DNA of 7,971 nucleotides. It comes from Capsulimonas sp. GTDB lineage: Bacteria; Armatimonadota; Armatimonadia; Armatimonadales; Capsulimonadaceae. Location of the stretch: positions 1 to 7,971 of the forward strand of contig JAOQAA010000051.1 of assembly GCA_025963815.1 (NCBI GenBank), in the 5' to 3' direction. A program made the translations under genes and the position numbers. The notes beneath the pieces were generated by a model. That model did not search any database and was not told the origin of the DNA. It worked only from the letters and a program-made list of their open reading frames with translations. Below, one piece after another: positions 1 to 5,513 of the stretch. The first letter of the stretch is position 1. Each line of letters begins with the position of its first letter.

Positions 1-39
1 GATCTCCGCTCCGGTTTCTTTGTCGAATAGTGTGGTCAT
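1..39 (-). CDS. N-terminal fragment of an unidentified protein, cut by the left edge
   Basis: Reading the minus strand from an ATG at 39 gives 13 codons, MTTLFDKETGAEI, open to the window edge. A GAGG Shine-Dalgarno (plus-strand CCTC at 47-50) sits 7 nt upstream of the ATG, a normal spacing, which is the main reason to call a start here. The fragment is too short to assign a family; Asp, Glu and Lys are frequent, suggesting a soluble protein. It lies 109 bp downstream of the GNAT gene on the same strand, so the two could be cotranscribed, or this gene could have its own promoter in that gap. Function unknown. Confidence 0.5.
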   Translation of the reverse strand, partial: MTTLFDKETGAEI

Positions 40-75
40 GGGTAAGCCTCGCCCGGCGTCGTCGCCAGTAAATTT

Positions 76-92
76 CGGGTACAGGGTACCCG
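76..92. repeat. 17-bp perfect inverted repeat upstream of the left-edge gene
   Basis: Two 7-bp arms, CGGGTAC and GTACCCG, flank a 3-bp centre (AGG). The element lies 37 bp upstream of the left-edge gene's start codon and 56 bp downstream of the GNAT stop. The short, GC-rich and perfect dyad could be an operator for a dimeric regulator of the left-edge gene or a small RNA hairpin between the two genes. It has no run of T on either side, so it is not a classic intrinsic terminator. Confidence 0.35.
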
Positions 93-148
93 CGCGATCA
101 TCAAATGTCTAGTTCTGAGTCGCTTGGATCGCCGGCGCGAGATGCGTC

Positions 149-598
149 TCATACGAGCCTTTTGTTCATGACGAATCGCCCTGGCGTCACGAACCCGGAT
201 TTCTCATAGGCATCGCGCGCCGCCGTGTTGCCGTCGGACACTTGAAGCTCCAGCGCCCGAACGCCGCGCTCCCGGCATGTTTGCTCCGCGAATTGCAAAG
301 CAGCGGCGGCGACGCCCAGGCGGCGAAACTCGGACTGGACGTACACGTCGGTGATGGTCGCCTGACGCCCGCCGAACTCAATGTCATAGCCGAATGTCGT
401 GATGAGGTAGCCGGCGGGCGCCTCCTCCACGCGCATCAGGCAGATGAACCCCAGCGCGGAGTCCGCGAGCAGCGACGCGACGGCGGGGCGCAGCACGACG
501 TCGTCGAACGGAATATGCTCGTGCGCGTAAAGCTGGGCGATCATCGGCAGCAGTGTGTCAATGTCAGTCGGCGCGGCGATTTGAACTTTAGATGTCAT
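149..598 (-). CDS. GNAT-family N-acetyltransferase
   Basis: This 149-residue protein, a normal length for a single GNAT domain, should move an acetyl group from acetyl-CoA to an amine of an unknown small molecule or protein. Visible marks are the beta4 strand TDVYV (83-87), then the acetyl-CoA pyrophosphate loop RRLGVA (92-97, fitting Q/RxxGxG/A), a following helix, and the C-terminal NxxAxxxYxxxGF signature (N124, A127, Y131, G135-F136) typical of the family. The ATG at 598 is preferred; a TTG at 637 would add 13 residues that fit no GNAT strand. An AGGA-like sequence lies 12 nt upstream, a long spacing, so the start is not certain. It is divergent from the glycine-rich gene at 722. The substrate cannot be predicted. 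Confidence 0.9.
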   Translation of the reverse strand: MTSKVQIAAPTDIDTLLPMIAQLYAHEHIPFDDVVLRPAVASLLADSALGFICLMRVEEAPAGYLITTFGYDIEFGGRQATITDVYVQSEFRRLGVAAAALQFAEQTCRERGVRALELQVSDGNTAARDAYEKSGFVTPGRFVMNKRLV

Positions 599-632
599 AT
601 CGTTGATCTTTCCTAAAGTGAGGCTCTTACTC

Positions 633-651
633 AACAATCGATGCGATCGTT
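633..651. repeat. imperfect palindrome between divergent genes
   Basis: AACAATCG and CGATCGTT flank a 3-bp centre, with one mismatch between the 8-bp arms. It sits in the 123-bp gap between the GNAT gene (minus) and the glycine-rich gene (plus), where both promoters must lie. An operator is possible. A short palindrome of this kind can also arise by chance. Confidence 0.25.
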
Positions 652-710
652 AAGGTTTGCGCTGCGTGCGATCCTGGTATCAACAAACCGAGAGAAGCCG
701 ATCTAGAAAG

Positions 711-715
711 AGGAG
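711..715 (+). promoter_or_regulatory. strong Shine-Dalgarno of the glycine-rich gene
   Basis: AGGAG lies 6 nt before the ATG at 722, within the run GAGGAG. It is the best ribosome binding site in the window and fixes this start over the overlapping frame that opens at 657. It suggests the glycine-rich protein is translated efficiently. Confidence 0.75.
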
Positions 716-721
716 ATCAAT

Positions 722-1438
722 ATGGCGAATAACAATGTTTCGACAACTCCGGAAGAGCGCTCGCAAGCAGCGCGCAGACAAATGTGGACATGGGTGGCGA
801 TCGCGGTGCTCGGGATCGTGCTCATTTCCTGGCTCGCCCAATCCACAAACCGCCGCAGCGCGGAGAATCAGAACACGGGCGTCGTAGTGGCTCCTGGAAC
901 CGCCGGCGCTCCGGACGGCGGAGGCGGCTCCGTCTCAGCGTCCGGCAGCATGCCGGTCGGGACGGCCGGTGCGGGCGGATCCCCATCTGTCGGCGGAATG
1001 TCGACCGCGACCGGGTCCGGCGCGAACCCGGCGGGCGTCGGCTCCAGCGGTGCGGGAAGCGCGGGAACCGGCTTCGGCTCATCTTCCATGAGCGGAACTG
1101 GAACGGGCGCGAACGGCGTGGGCGCCTCGGGAACCGGATCGGGAACGGGTGCTGGCGCTTCGGACATGAGCGGCTCGGGAACGTCAGGCGTCGGCGGCGC
1201 CGGGACATCTAATCTCAGCGGCCCAGTAACCTCCGGAACCGGCGCGGGCGCCTCCGGGCTGAACAGCGGCGCTGGAGCCTCAGGAACTGGCGCGCCCGGC
1301 ATGAGTGGCGCTGCCGGAAGCTCGGGCGTCGGCGGATCCGGAACTTCAGGCGTCGGCGGCGCGGGAACCTCTGGCGCGGGCGCTGGATCGGCTGGAGCCG
1401 GTGGGGCTGGAGCTTCCGGCGCTGGCGGCGGAATGTAA
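722..1438 (+). CDS. membrane-anchored Gly/Ala/Ser/Thr-rich repetitive protein
   Basis: No family is recognised. The 238-residue protein has a short polar N-terminus with R14, R18 and R19, one hydrophobic segment (about 21-39, starting MWTWVAIAVLGIVL), then R44, R45 and E48. The rest is low-complexity sequence of Gly, Ala, Ser and Thr. After residue 65 the only charged residue is D148 and the only aromatic is F118. A 14-residue unit at 150-163 recurs almost exactly at 204-217 (GSGTSGVGGAGTS in both), and Met/Leu-Ser-Gly marks recur around 123, 149, 165 and 194. The likely topology is a signal-anchored protein with a flexible tail outside the membrane, but Arg on both sides of the segment leaves orientation open. 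The start is fixed by a strong ribosome binding site. A surface, matrix or spacer role is speculation. The composition resembles PE-PGRS-like or silk-like tails only superficially. Confidence 0.75.
   Translation: MANNNVSTTPEERSQAARRQMWTWVAIAVLGIVLISWLAQSTNRRSAENQNTGVVVAPGTAGAPDGGGGSVSASGSMPVGTAGAGGSPSVGGMSTATGSGANPAGVGSSGAGSAGTGFGSSSMSGTGTGANGVGASGTGSGTGAGASDMSGSGTSGVGGAGTSNLSGPVTSGTGAGASGLNSGAGASGTGAPGMSGAAGSSGVGGSGTSGVGGAGTSGAGAGSAGAGGAGASGAGGGM
1169..1372 (+). repeat. internal repeats in the glycine-rich coding region
   Basis: A 42-bp unit starting at 1169 recurs at 1331 with few changes. Both copies contain tcaggcgtcggcggcgc and encode GSGTSGVGGAGTS. Shorter GGAAC and GGCGC-rich pieces repeat between them. 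This is a natural substrate for slippage or recombination, so the tail length may vary among strains. Confidence 0.6.
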
Positions 1439-1473
1439 CTTTTCCGTCACTTCAGTATCACGTCACTCGCACG

Positions 1474-1499
1474 CGGCGGCCGATGAAAATCGGCCGCCG
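1474..1499. terminator. GAAA-tetraloop hairpin between convergent genes
   Basis: An 11-bp perfect stem (CGGCGGCCGAT / ATCGGCCGCCG) closes on the loop GAAA, a stable GNRA tetraloop when read as plus-strand RNA. It lies 35 bp after the glycine-rich stop and 22 bp beyond the stop of the convergent DUF4328 gene, the expected place for a terminator. The tail is only TTGTC on the plus side and no T run follows on the minus side, so it may act as an RNA 3'-end stabiliser or a U-poor terminator instead. A second, weaker inverted repeat (GGCGGCT / AGCCGCC, 1513-1537) overlaps the end of the minus-strand gene. Confidence 0.55.
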
Positions 1500-1521
1500 T
1501 TGTCATGTCCATGGCGGCTGA

Positions 1522-2223
1522 TTATCCCAGAGCCGCCGCCTCAGCGTATCGCACGTCTTGACGCCGTGTGAGCGCCTTGATCACAAATATTCCCAGAATG
1601 CTGGAAACAATGCTGAATGTTCGCATGATCAATTTGAGCGACTGATCCGGGCCATCATACGAGCCGGAAAGAATAAAAGCGCCCGCCGCGAGCATTGCGA
1701 GGACATTGAAGCCCCACCAGATATTGAGGAGCATCGTGACATGCACTCGATGTGCGTTTCCTTCCGAGGCAGCCATCTCACGCTCCAGCGCTGTCGCTTG
1801 CCAAACTTGACGAAGCGCTAAGTAGGGCGTGAAGAAGCAGACGAACGGAATAAGCTGAGACACCGCGACGAAACCTGGTTTATAGGAAAGCGACGTGGCG
1901 CCCAGCGCAAACGTATTCTTGTAAAGACGATAGTTCCAGATCAGCACAAGTATGGTGTCGAAAATGGCGGGAATCGCCGCCAGCGCCGCGATCACATCGC
2001 CTCCGACAAAGCCAGCGCTGGGGTGCTGAACCTGCATCATGACCGCTACTGTTTGCATTACGATGATAGGAACCTGAATCATCACTACCCATCGTGCTAG
2101 ACCTGCGACTGAGGCGTAACCCGCCAGCATCGACCGCAGCCGTTCGCGATGGTCGTCCGCCGCGCTGGTAGGCGGGGGCGGCCAAACGCCGCTCAAGTTG
2201 TCAATCGTAGGGAACGGTTCCAT
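1522..2223 (-). CDS. DUF4328-type membrane protein, third gene of the paralogous operon
   Basis: A 233-residue integral membrane protein of unknown function. It starts with a proline-rich tag, VWPPPPT (13-19), then a charged stretch (24-30). Predicted membrane segments are about 42-65, 74-97, 116-136, 163-185 and 200-216. DUF4328-like marks are WNYRLYKN (96-103) followed by LG, then FVCFFTPYLALRQVWQAT (127-144), matching the family's aromatic-Pro-x-x-x-x-x-x-x-x-W pattern. The tail TRRQDVRYAEA is basic and probably cytoplasmic. It is closer to the gene just upstream than to the first gene: both start with ME-x-FP and end with a KR/RR-x-(E/D)-x-RY tail. The intergenic gap is 24 bp and the ribosome binding site is weak (GAGTAAG), so translation may depend on the upstream gene. 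No catalytic residues can be recognised. Confidence 0.8.
   Translation of the reverse strand: MEPFPTIDNLSGVWPPPPTSAADDHRERLRSMLAGYASVAGLARWVVMIQVPIIVMQTVAVMMQVQHPSAGFVGGDVIAALAAIPAIFDTILVLIWNYRLYKNTFALGATSLSYKPGFVAVSQLIPFVCFFTPYLALRQVWQATALEREMAASEGNAHRVHVTMLLNIWWGFNVLAMLAAGAFILSGSYDGPDQSLKLIMRTFSIVSSILGIFVIKALTRRQDVRYAEAAALG
2177..2192 (-). repeat. hairpin-forming repeat at the polyproline tag, copy in the third DUF4328 gene
   Basis: Sixteen bases (plus strand ggcggccaaacgccgc) are identical to positions 2906-2921. The coding-strand stem is GCGGC / GCCGC with the loop GTTTG. Identity at nucleotide level in otherwise diverged genes points to recent common descent, gene conversion of this segment, or constraint on it. 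Confidence 0.45.
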
Positions 2224-2247
2224 TGATTATGTCTTACTCAAAAACGA

Positions 2248-2952
2248 TCAATCGCGCAGGCTCGCCGCACGTTCATTGTAACGCAATTCCTCACGCTTGC
2301 TCAGCTGCAGGGCGAGGGCAATAAGCAGGCCGCCGCTGATCAATGACCCCAAACTCATGATAAGATGCGGAGCCATGTCCGAACCGTTATTGAAGCGCTC
2401 CGTGCTGATTAGCCCAGATACGACACTGTAGATGAGATAGGTGATCCACCAGCAGGCGATGATCGGCGCGAAGGGAGTAACCCTCCAGCTGCCGCCATAT
2501 TCCGCGATCGTCTCGGGCGGCGCTGTTGCCCGCCAAATTTCTCCGAAGTTGACGATGGGTTTGTAAATACAGACGATGGGGAGAAAACACATGACGACAA
2601 CGACGCCTGGTGTTGTTCGGAGGCCGGAAACGCCCAGGGCGGATAAGTTCTTGTAAATCCGGTATGTCCAGACCAGAAACAAAATCCCCGCAGTTAAGCT
2701 GACTAACCCGGAAACGATGGCCAGATTCGCCGCGGATTCCTGTCCGGCGGGCCCGGAGAGAATCATGAGTGTTTCGATAACATCCGCGAGAACGGTGGCG
2801 GCGACAAATCCGATCATCCACCGTGTCAGCGAGACCGGAGACCGGTACTGCGTCAGCAGGGCCAGCAGCCGACTGCGGCCTTCGTCGGGCGTATTCGTTG
2901 GCGGAGGCGGCCAAACGCCGCCTGCGGCTCCACTTGGCGGAAACTGTTCCAT
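2248..2952 (-). CDS. DUF4328-type membrane protein, second gene of the paralogous operon
   Basis: A 234-residue membrane protein. The tag GGVWPPPPT (11-19) precedes membrane segments at about 44-66, 77-96, 115-130, 160-182 and 196-216. The core marks are WTYRIYKN (95-102), LG (106-107), and IYKPIVNFGEIWRAT (129-143), with WW at 168-169. The tail SKREELRYNER (218-228) is charged. The ATG at 2952 is chosen because an AAGGA ribosome binding site (2959-2963) stands 6 nt before it and because the sister protein begins the same way (ME-x-FP). The open frame continues upstream to 3273, but that extension lacks any family resemblance and lies over the first gene. Function is unknown; the family is found mostly in actinobacteria and other GC-rich bacteria. 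Confidence 0.82.
   Translation of the reverse strand: MEQFPPSGAAGGVWPPPPTNTPDEGRSRLLALLTQYRSPVSLTRWMIGFVAATVLADVIETLMILSGPAGQESAANLAIVSGLVSLTAGILFLVWTYRIYKNLSALGVSGLRTTPGVVVVMCFLPIVCIYKPIVNFGEIWRATAPPETIAEYGGSWRVTPFAPIIACWWITYLIYSVVSGLISTERFNNGSDMAPHLIMSLGSLISGGLLIALALQLSKREELRYNERAASLRD
2906..2922 (-). repeat. hairpin-forming repeat at the polyproline tag, copy in the second DUF4328 gene
   Basis: On the coding strand GGCGGC and GCCGCC flank the loop GTTTG, spanning the codons for GGVWPP. The core 16 bases also occur, unchanged, at 2177-2192 in the third gene (5-bp stem there). The first gene encodes the same residues with different bases and lacks the hairpin. It may be a by-product of codon use, or a shared early-mRNA structure. 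Confidence 0.45.
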
Positions 2953-2958
2953 GTGTTT

Positions 2959-2963
2959 TCCTT
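2959..2963 (-). promoter_or_regulatory. ribosome binding site of the second DUF4328 gene
   Basis: AAGGA on the minus strand, 6 nt before the ATG at 2952, inside the 29-bp gap after the first gene. It decides the start against longer upstream readings of the same frame. Confidence 0.65.
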
Positions 2964-2981
2964 TTTTGATGCTGTGACGGT

Positions 2982-3695
2982 TTAGAAATAGCCAGGGCGC
3001 GACGGAGTAAGCTCCCGCGCTTTGGCTTCCTGGCGGCGCGAGATGGCGAGGGCGACAGCGATGCTGAAGCTGATGGATGCGAAGGATAGCGTCAGGCCGA
3101 GTGTCGTGGACGCGACGGAGGTTAAGCCATTCGTGAGTACTCTGCTGAGCATGCCGGGAAGGAACATATCGATCATGACCGCCGACCACCACCAGCCGAT
3201 CAGTGGTGAGGAGGGGACGAGCTGCCACGCCACTTCGTCGCGGCTGTCCACGCTTGGGGCGCCAGCTTTCCACAACTCGTGGAAAATCAGATACGGACGA
3301 TAGAAGTTAACGACTGGGACGAAGAACCAGCCGATGGCCCAGCCCGCGGTGGTTTCCAGACCGGCGGCCTCGAAGCTGTCGAGGTTTCTGTATGCAAGAA
3401 ACGTCCAGCGTAAGAAAATGATGCGGTACACGAGGTACGATACAAAAAACACGAGAGAGACTAGCACGGTCATTAAGGCCGAGCCCATCGTGTTGCTCGG
3501 TGTGATCTGATGCGCCTTCATGAGCTTGACCCCAAGATAGCTCAGCCAATCAAGGACTCCCAGCGCGGCGACGGCGCGGGCGAGCGGAAGAAGCGACACG
3601 AATGGGCGGCGCGTGGGGACGATGTCCGGCGTCGTGGGCGGCGGCGGCCAGACGGATGGGGTGGGATCGGGTGATGGGGGCGGCGTGGTAGACAT
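2982..3695 (-). CDS. DUF4328-type membrane protein, first gene of the paralogous operon
   Basis: A 237-residue membrane protein and the most typical DUF4328 member of the three. The N-terminus is proline-rich: PPP at 5-7, then SVWPPPPTTPD (14-24). Predicted membrane segments are about 33-56, 72-97, 117-131, 164-187 and 197-219. The family core reads WTFLAYRNLD (97-106), GWAIGWFFVPVVNFYRPY (118-135) and FHELWKA (138-144), followed by WW(W) at 168-170. The tail SRRQEAKARE is basic. The ATG at 3695 lies just downstream of a good TATAAT box; earlier in-frame starts (3740, 3782) would place that promoter inside the gene and overlap the divergent pabBC gene. No Shine-Dalgarno precedes it, fitting a very short leader. 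It heads a likely three-gene operon. Function unknown; membrane location is inferred from hydrophobicity. Confidence 0.85.
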   Translation of the reverse strand: MSTTPPPSPDPTPSVWPPPPTTPDIVPTRRPFVSLLPLARAVAALGVLDWLSYLGVKLMKAHQITPSNTMGSALMTVLVSLVFFVSYLVYRIIFLRWTFLAYRNLDSFEAAGLETTAGWAIGWFFVPVVNFYRPYLIFHELWKAGAPSVDSRDEVAWQLVPSSPLIGWWWSAVMIDMFLPGMLSRVLTNGLTSVASTTLGLTLSFASISFSIAVALAISRRQEAKARELTPSRPGYF

Positions 3696-3707
3696 GATCT
3701 TTGTGCT

Positions 3708-3736
3708 ATTATACGATAATTCCGCTCGCTTGTCCT
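3708..3736 (-). promoter_or_regulatory. sigma70-like promoter of the DUF4328 operon
   Basis: Read on the minus strand, AGGACA (3731-3736, 4 of 6 to TTGACA) and a perfect TATAAT (3708-3713) are separated by 17 bp. Transcription would begin near 3701-3702, leaving only about 6 nt before the ATG at 3695, so the message would be almost leaderless. Confidence 0.6.
3715..3720 (+). promoter_or_regulatory. possible -10 box for pabBC, overlapping the divergent promoter
   Basis: GATAAT (5 of 6 to TATAAT) forms the other half of a 13-bp dyad, ATTAT-ACG-ATAAT (3708-3720), whose minus-strand half is the TATAAT above. A start near 3727 would give a leader of about 35 nt to the ATG at 3762. No good -35 is visible 16-18 bp upstream, so it would be weak or need an activator. 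Confidence 0.3.
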
Positions 3737-3761
3737 GCATTAGTTCGCCTCGTACGCTGTT

Positions 3762-5513
3762 ATGACCGATCCGATTGTCCAACTTGAGTTCCGAGATTTT
3801 GACGGCTTGGCGCGCCGTCTGGCGTTCGCCGACCCCATCGAAATTATCTCCGCGCTGACCCTTTCAGAAGTTCTTCCTGCGCTGCGGCGTGTGGAGCAGG
3901 CGTCGCAGCGTGGCCTCTGGGCCGCTGGTTATGTCGCCTACGAAGCCGCCCCCGCCTTCGACCCGGCCCTGGCCGCGCCTCACGCCGGCGATCTGCCGCT
4001 GGTCTGGTTCGGCCTATTCCGAGAGCCCCTGGCCGATTTTTCAATGGAACCAGACGACGGCGAATATGCATTAGGAGAATGGGATGGGGGCGATGCTGAG
4101 TACGGCGACGCCGTGCGCGCGATCCGTGAGGCGATTGCGGCGGGCGATGTGTATCAGGTCAACCATACGGTGCGCCGCCGCGCGGATTTTTATGGAGATG
4201 ACCGGGCTTATTGGCGCGATCTTATTCGCGCTCAAGGCGTGCGTGGCTACGGGGCTTATCTGAACCTGGGCGATCAACGAATCTTGTCGGCGTCCCCCGA
4301 GCTATTCTTCGCGCTGCGCGGGCGGGACATCGCGCTGCGTCCGATGAAAGGGACGCGGCCGCGCGGGCGATGGCGGGAGGAAGACGCGGCGCTGTCGCGC
4401 GAACTGGTGGCGTCCGAGAAGGAGCGCGCCGAGAACGTGATGATCGTGGATCTGATGCGCAGCGATGTCGGCCGCATCGCCGAGATTGGCTCTGTGCATG
4501 TTCCTTCGCTCTTCGACGTTGAGACGTATCCGACGGTGTTGCAAATGACTTCCACTGTCGCCGCTCGTCTACGGCAGGGCGTGGGCCTGACGGAGATCTT
4601 TGGGGCGCTGTTTCCCTGCGGCTCGGTGACGGGAGCGCCGAAGGTGACGGCGATGCGGGCCATTGCGCGCCTGGAAACGTCGGCCCGGCGCGCCTATTGT
4701 GGGGCTATCGGGTATATCGCTCCTCATCAGTCCGAGATCGTTTTTAATGTGGCGATCCGTACAGCGATTGTGGACAAGGCGAAAAATGCGGTGGAGCTAG
4801 GCGTTGGCAGCGGGATCACCTGGGATTCTGATCCGGAGGACGAGCGCGCCGAGGCGCGCGGCAAGGCGCGCTTCGCCGAGACGCCCGCGCCTCCGTTCGA
4901 ACTGCTGGAGACCCTGCGCCTGGAAGGCGGCGAGTATGTTCTGCGCGGGCGCCATCTGGAGCGGCTGCGCGAAACGGCCGAGTATTTCGATTTTCCTTTT
5001 TCTCCCGAAAGTATCGAAAGCGCATTGGACGATGTGTCCCGATCGCTCGGCGATGGGCCGTGGCGCGTGCGGCTTCTGGTGAGCGCTGATGGCCGGGCGC
5101 GCGTCGAATCTACACCGCTGCCGCCGGCCGCTTCCGACCCGCTTCCGGTGGCGCTCGCGAAAGAAGCGATCCATCGTTTTGATCCGTTTCTCTGCCACAA
5201 GACGACGCGCCGCGCGGTTTACGAGCGCCACAAGAGCGCGCATCCCGGCGCGTTCGACGTTTTGCTTTGGAACGAAGAGAACGAATTGACTGAGTTTACC
5301 GTAGGAAATCTTGTCGCGGAGATCGGCGGCCGCCTTTGGACGCCGCCGCGCGATTGCGGTCTGCTCGCCGGAACCTTTCGGGCGGAGCTGCTTGCCGATG
5401 GCGAAATCGCCGAGCGAGCGCTCCCGCGCGAGGTTCTTGCGGAGGCGACGCGACTGTGGCTGATTAACAGCGTGCGCGGGTGGGTTCCCGTGACGCTGAT
5501 GGAGTGTGAATGA
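3762..5513 (+). CDS. pabBC: fused aminodeoxychorismate synthase component I / aminodeoxychorismate lyase
   Basis: A 583-residue cytoplasmic fusion for p-aminobenzoate synthesis in the folate pathway. Residues about 1-372 are the PabB chorismate-binding domain, which aminates chorismate with ammonia from a PabA glutaminase not in this window: SASPELFF (176-183), PMKGTRPRG (194-202), ENVMIVDLMRSD (224-235), CGSVTGAPK (286-294), GAIGYIAP (314-321) and GVGSGITWDS (347-356). K196 in PMKGT is the lysine that marks aminodeoxychorismate synthase rather than anthranilate synthase. Residues about 378-583 are a class IV PLP-fold lyase that releases pyruvate: FELLETLR (379-386), HKTTRR (479-484) with K480 as the probable PLP lysine, NEENELTE (504-511), and a TPP..CGLLAGTFR stretch (527-540). 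Length fits known PabB-PabC fusions. There is no clear Shine-Dalgarno; the start matches the usual family N-terminus. It overlaps the next gene by 4 bp. Confidence 0.95.
   Translation: MTDPIVQLEFRDFDGLARRLAFADPIEIISALTLSEVLPALRRVEQASQRGLWAAGYVAYEAAPAFDPALAAPHAGDLPLVWFGLFREPLADFSMEPDDGEYALGEWDGGDAEYGDAVRAIREAIAAGDVYQVNHTVRRRADFYGDDRAYWRDLIRAQGVRGYGAYLNLGDQRILSASPELFFALRGRDIALRPMKGTRPRGRWREEDAALSRELVASEKERAENVMIVDLMRSDVGRIAEIGSVHVPSLFDVETYPTVLQMTSTVAARLRQGVGLTEIFGALFPCGSVTGAPKVTAMRAIARLETSARRAYCGAIGYIAPHQSEIVFNVAIRTAIVDKAKNAVELGVGSGITWDSDPEDERAEARGKARFAETPAPPFELLETLRLEGGEYVLRGRHLERLRETAEYFDFPFSPESIESALDDVSRSLGDGPWRVRLLVSADGRARVESTPLPPAASDPLPVALAKEAIHRFDPFLCHKTTRRAVYERHKSAHPGAFDVLLWNEENELTEFTVGNLVAEIGGRLWTPPRDCGLLAGTFRAELLADGEIAERALPREVLAEATRLWLINSVRGWVPVTLMECE

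Noticed and set aside
599..637. TTG start at 637 for the GNAT protein.
   Set aside because: The ATG at 598 begins directly before the first GNAT strand; the extra 13 residues fit nothing in the fold. Left as a minor alternative.
657..683. TTGCGC and TATCAA 15 bp apart as a promoter for the glycine-rich gene.
   Set aside because: Both boxes are 4 of 6 at best and the spacing is short; only the TGG before TATCAA (extended -10) speaks for it.
822..1302. Long open frames on the minus strand opposite the glycine-rich gene (Pro- and Arg-rich products).
   Set aside because: They mirror the GC-biased Gly/Ala/Ser codons of the plus-strand gene, have no ribosome binding site and resemble no family.
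2953..3273. N-terminal extension of the second DUF4328 gene up to 3273.
   Set aside because: The added 107 residues lie over the first DUF4328 gene, lack family resemblance, and the ATG at 2952 has a proper ribosome binding site and matches the sister protein's start.
3696..3782. Longer start for the first DUF4328 gene (3740 or 3782).
   Set aside because: It would put the perfect TATAAT box inside the coding region, and the 3782 start would also overlap the start of pabBC.
4274..5243. Several minus-strand frames of 80-157 codons opposite pabBC.
   Set aside because: They are shadows of the strongly supported plus-strand enzyme, rich in Arg/Ser as expected from antisense GC-rich codons.
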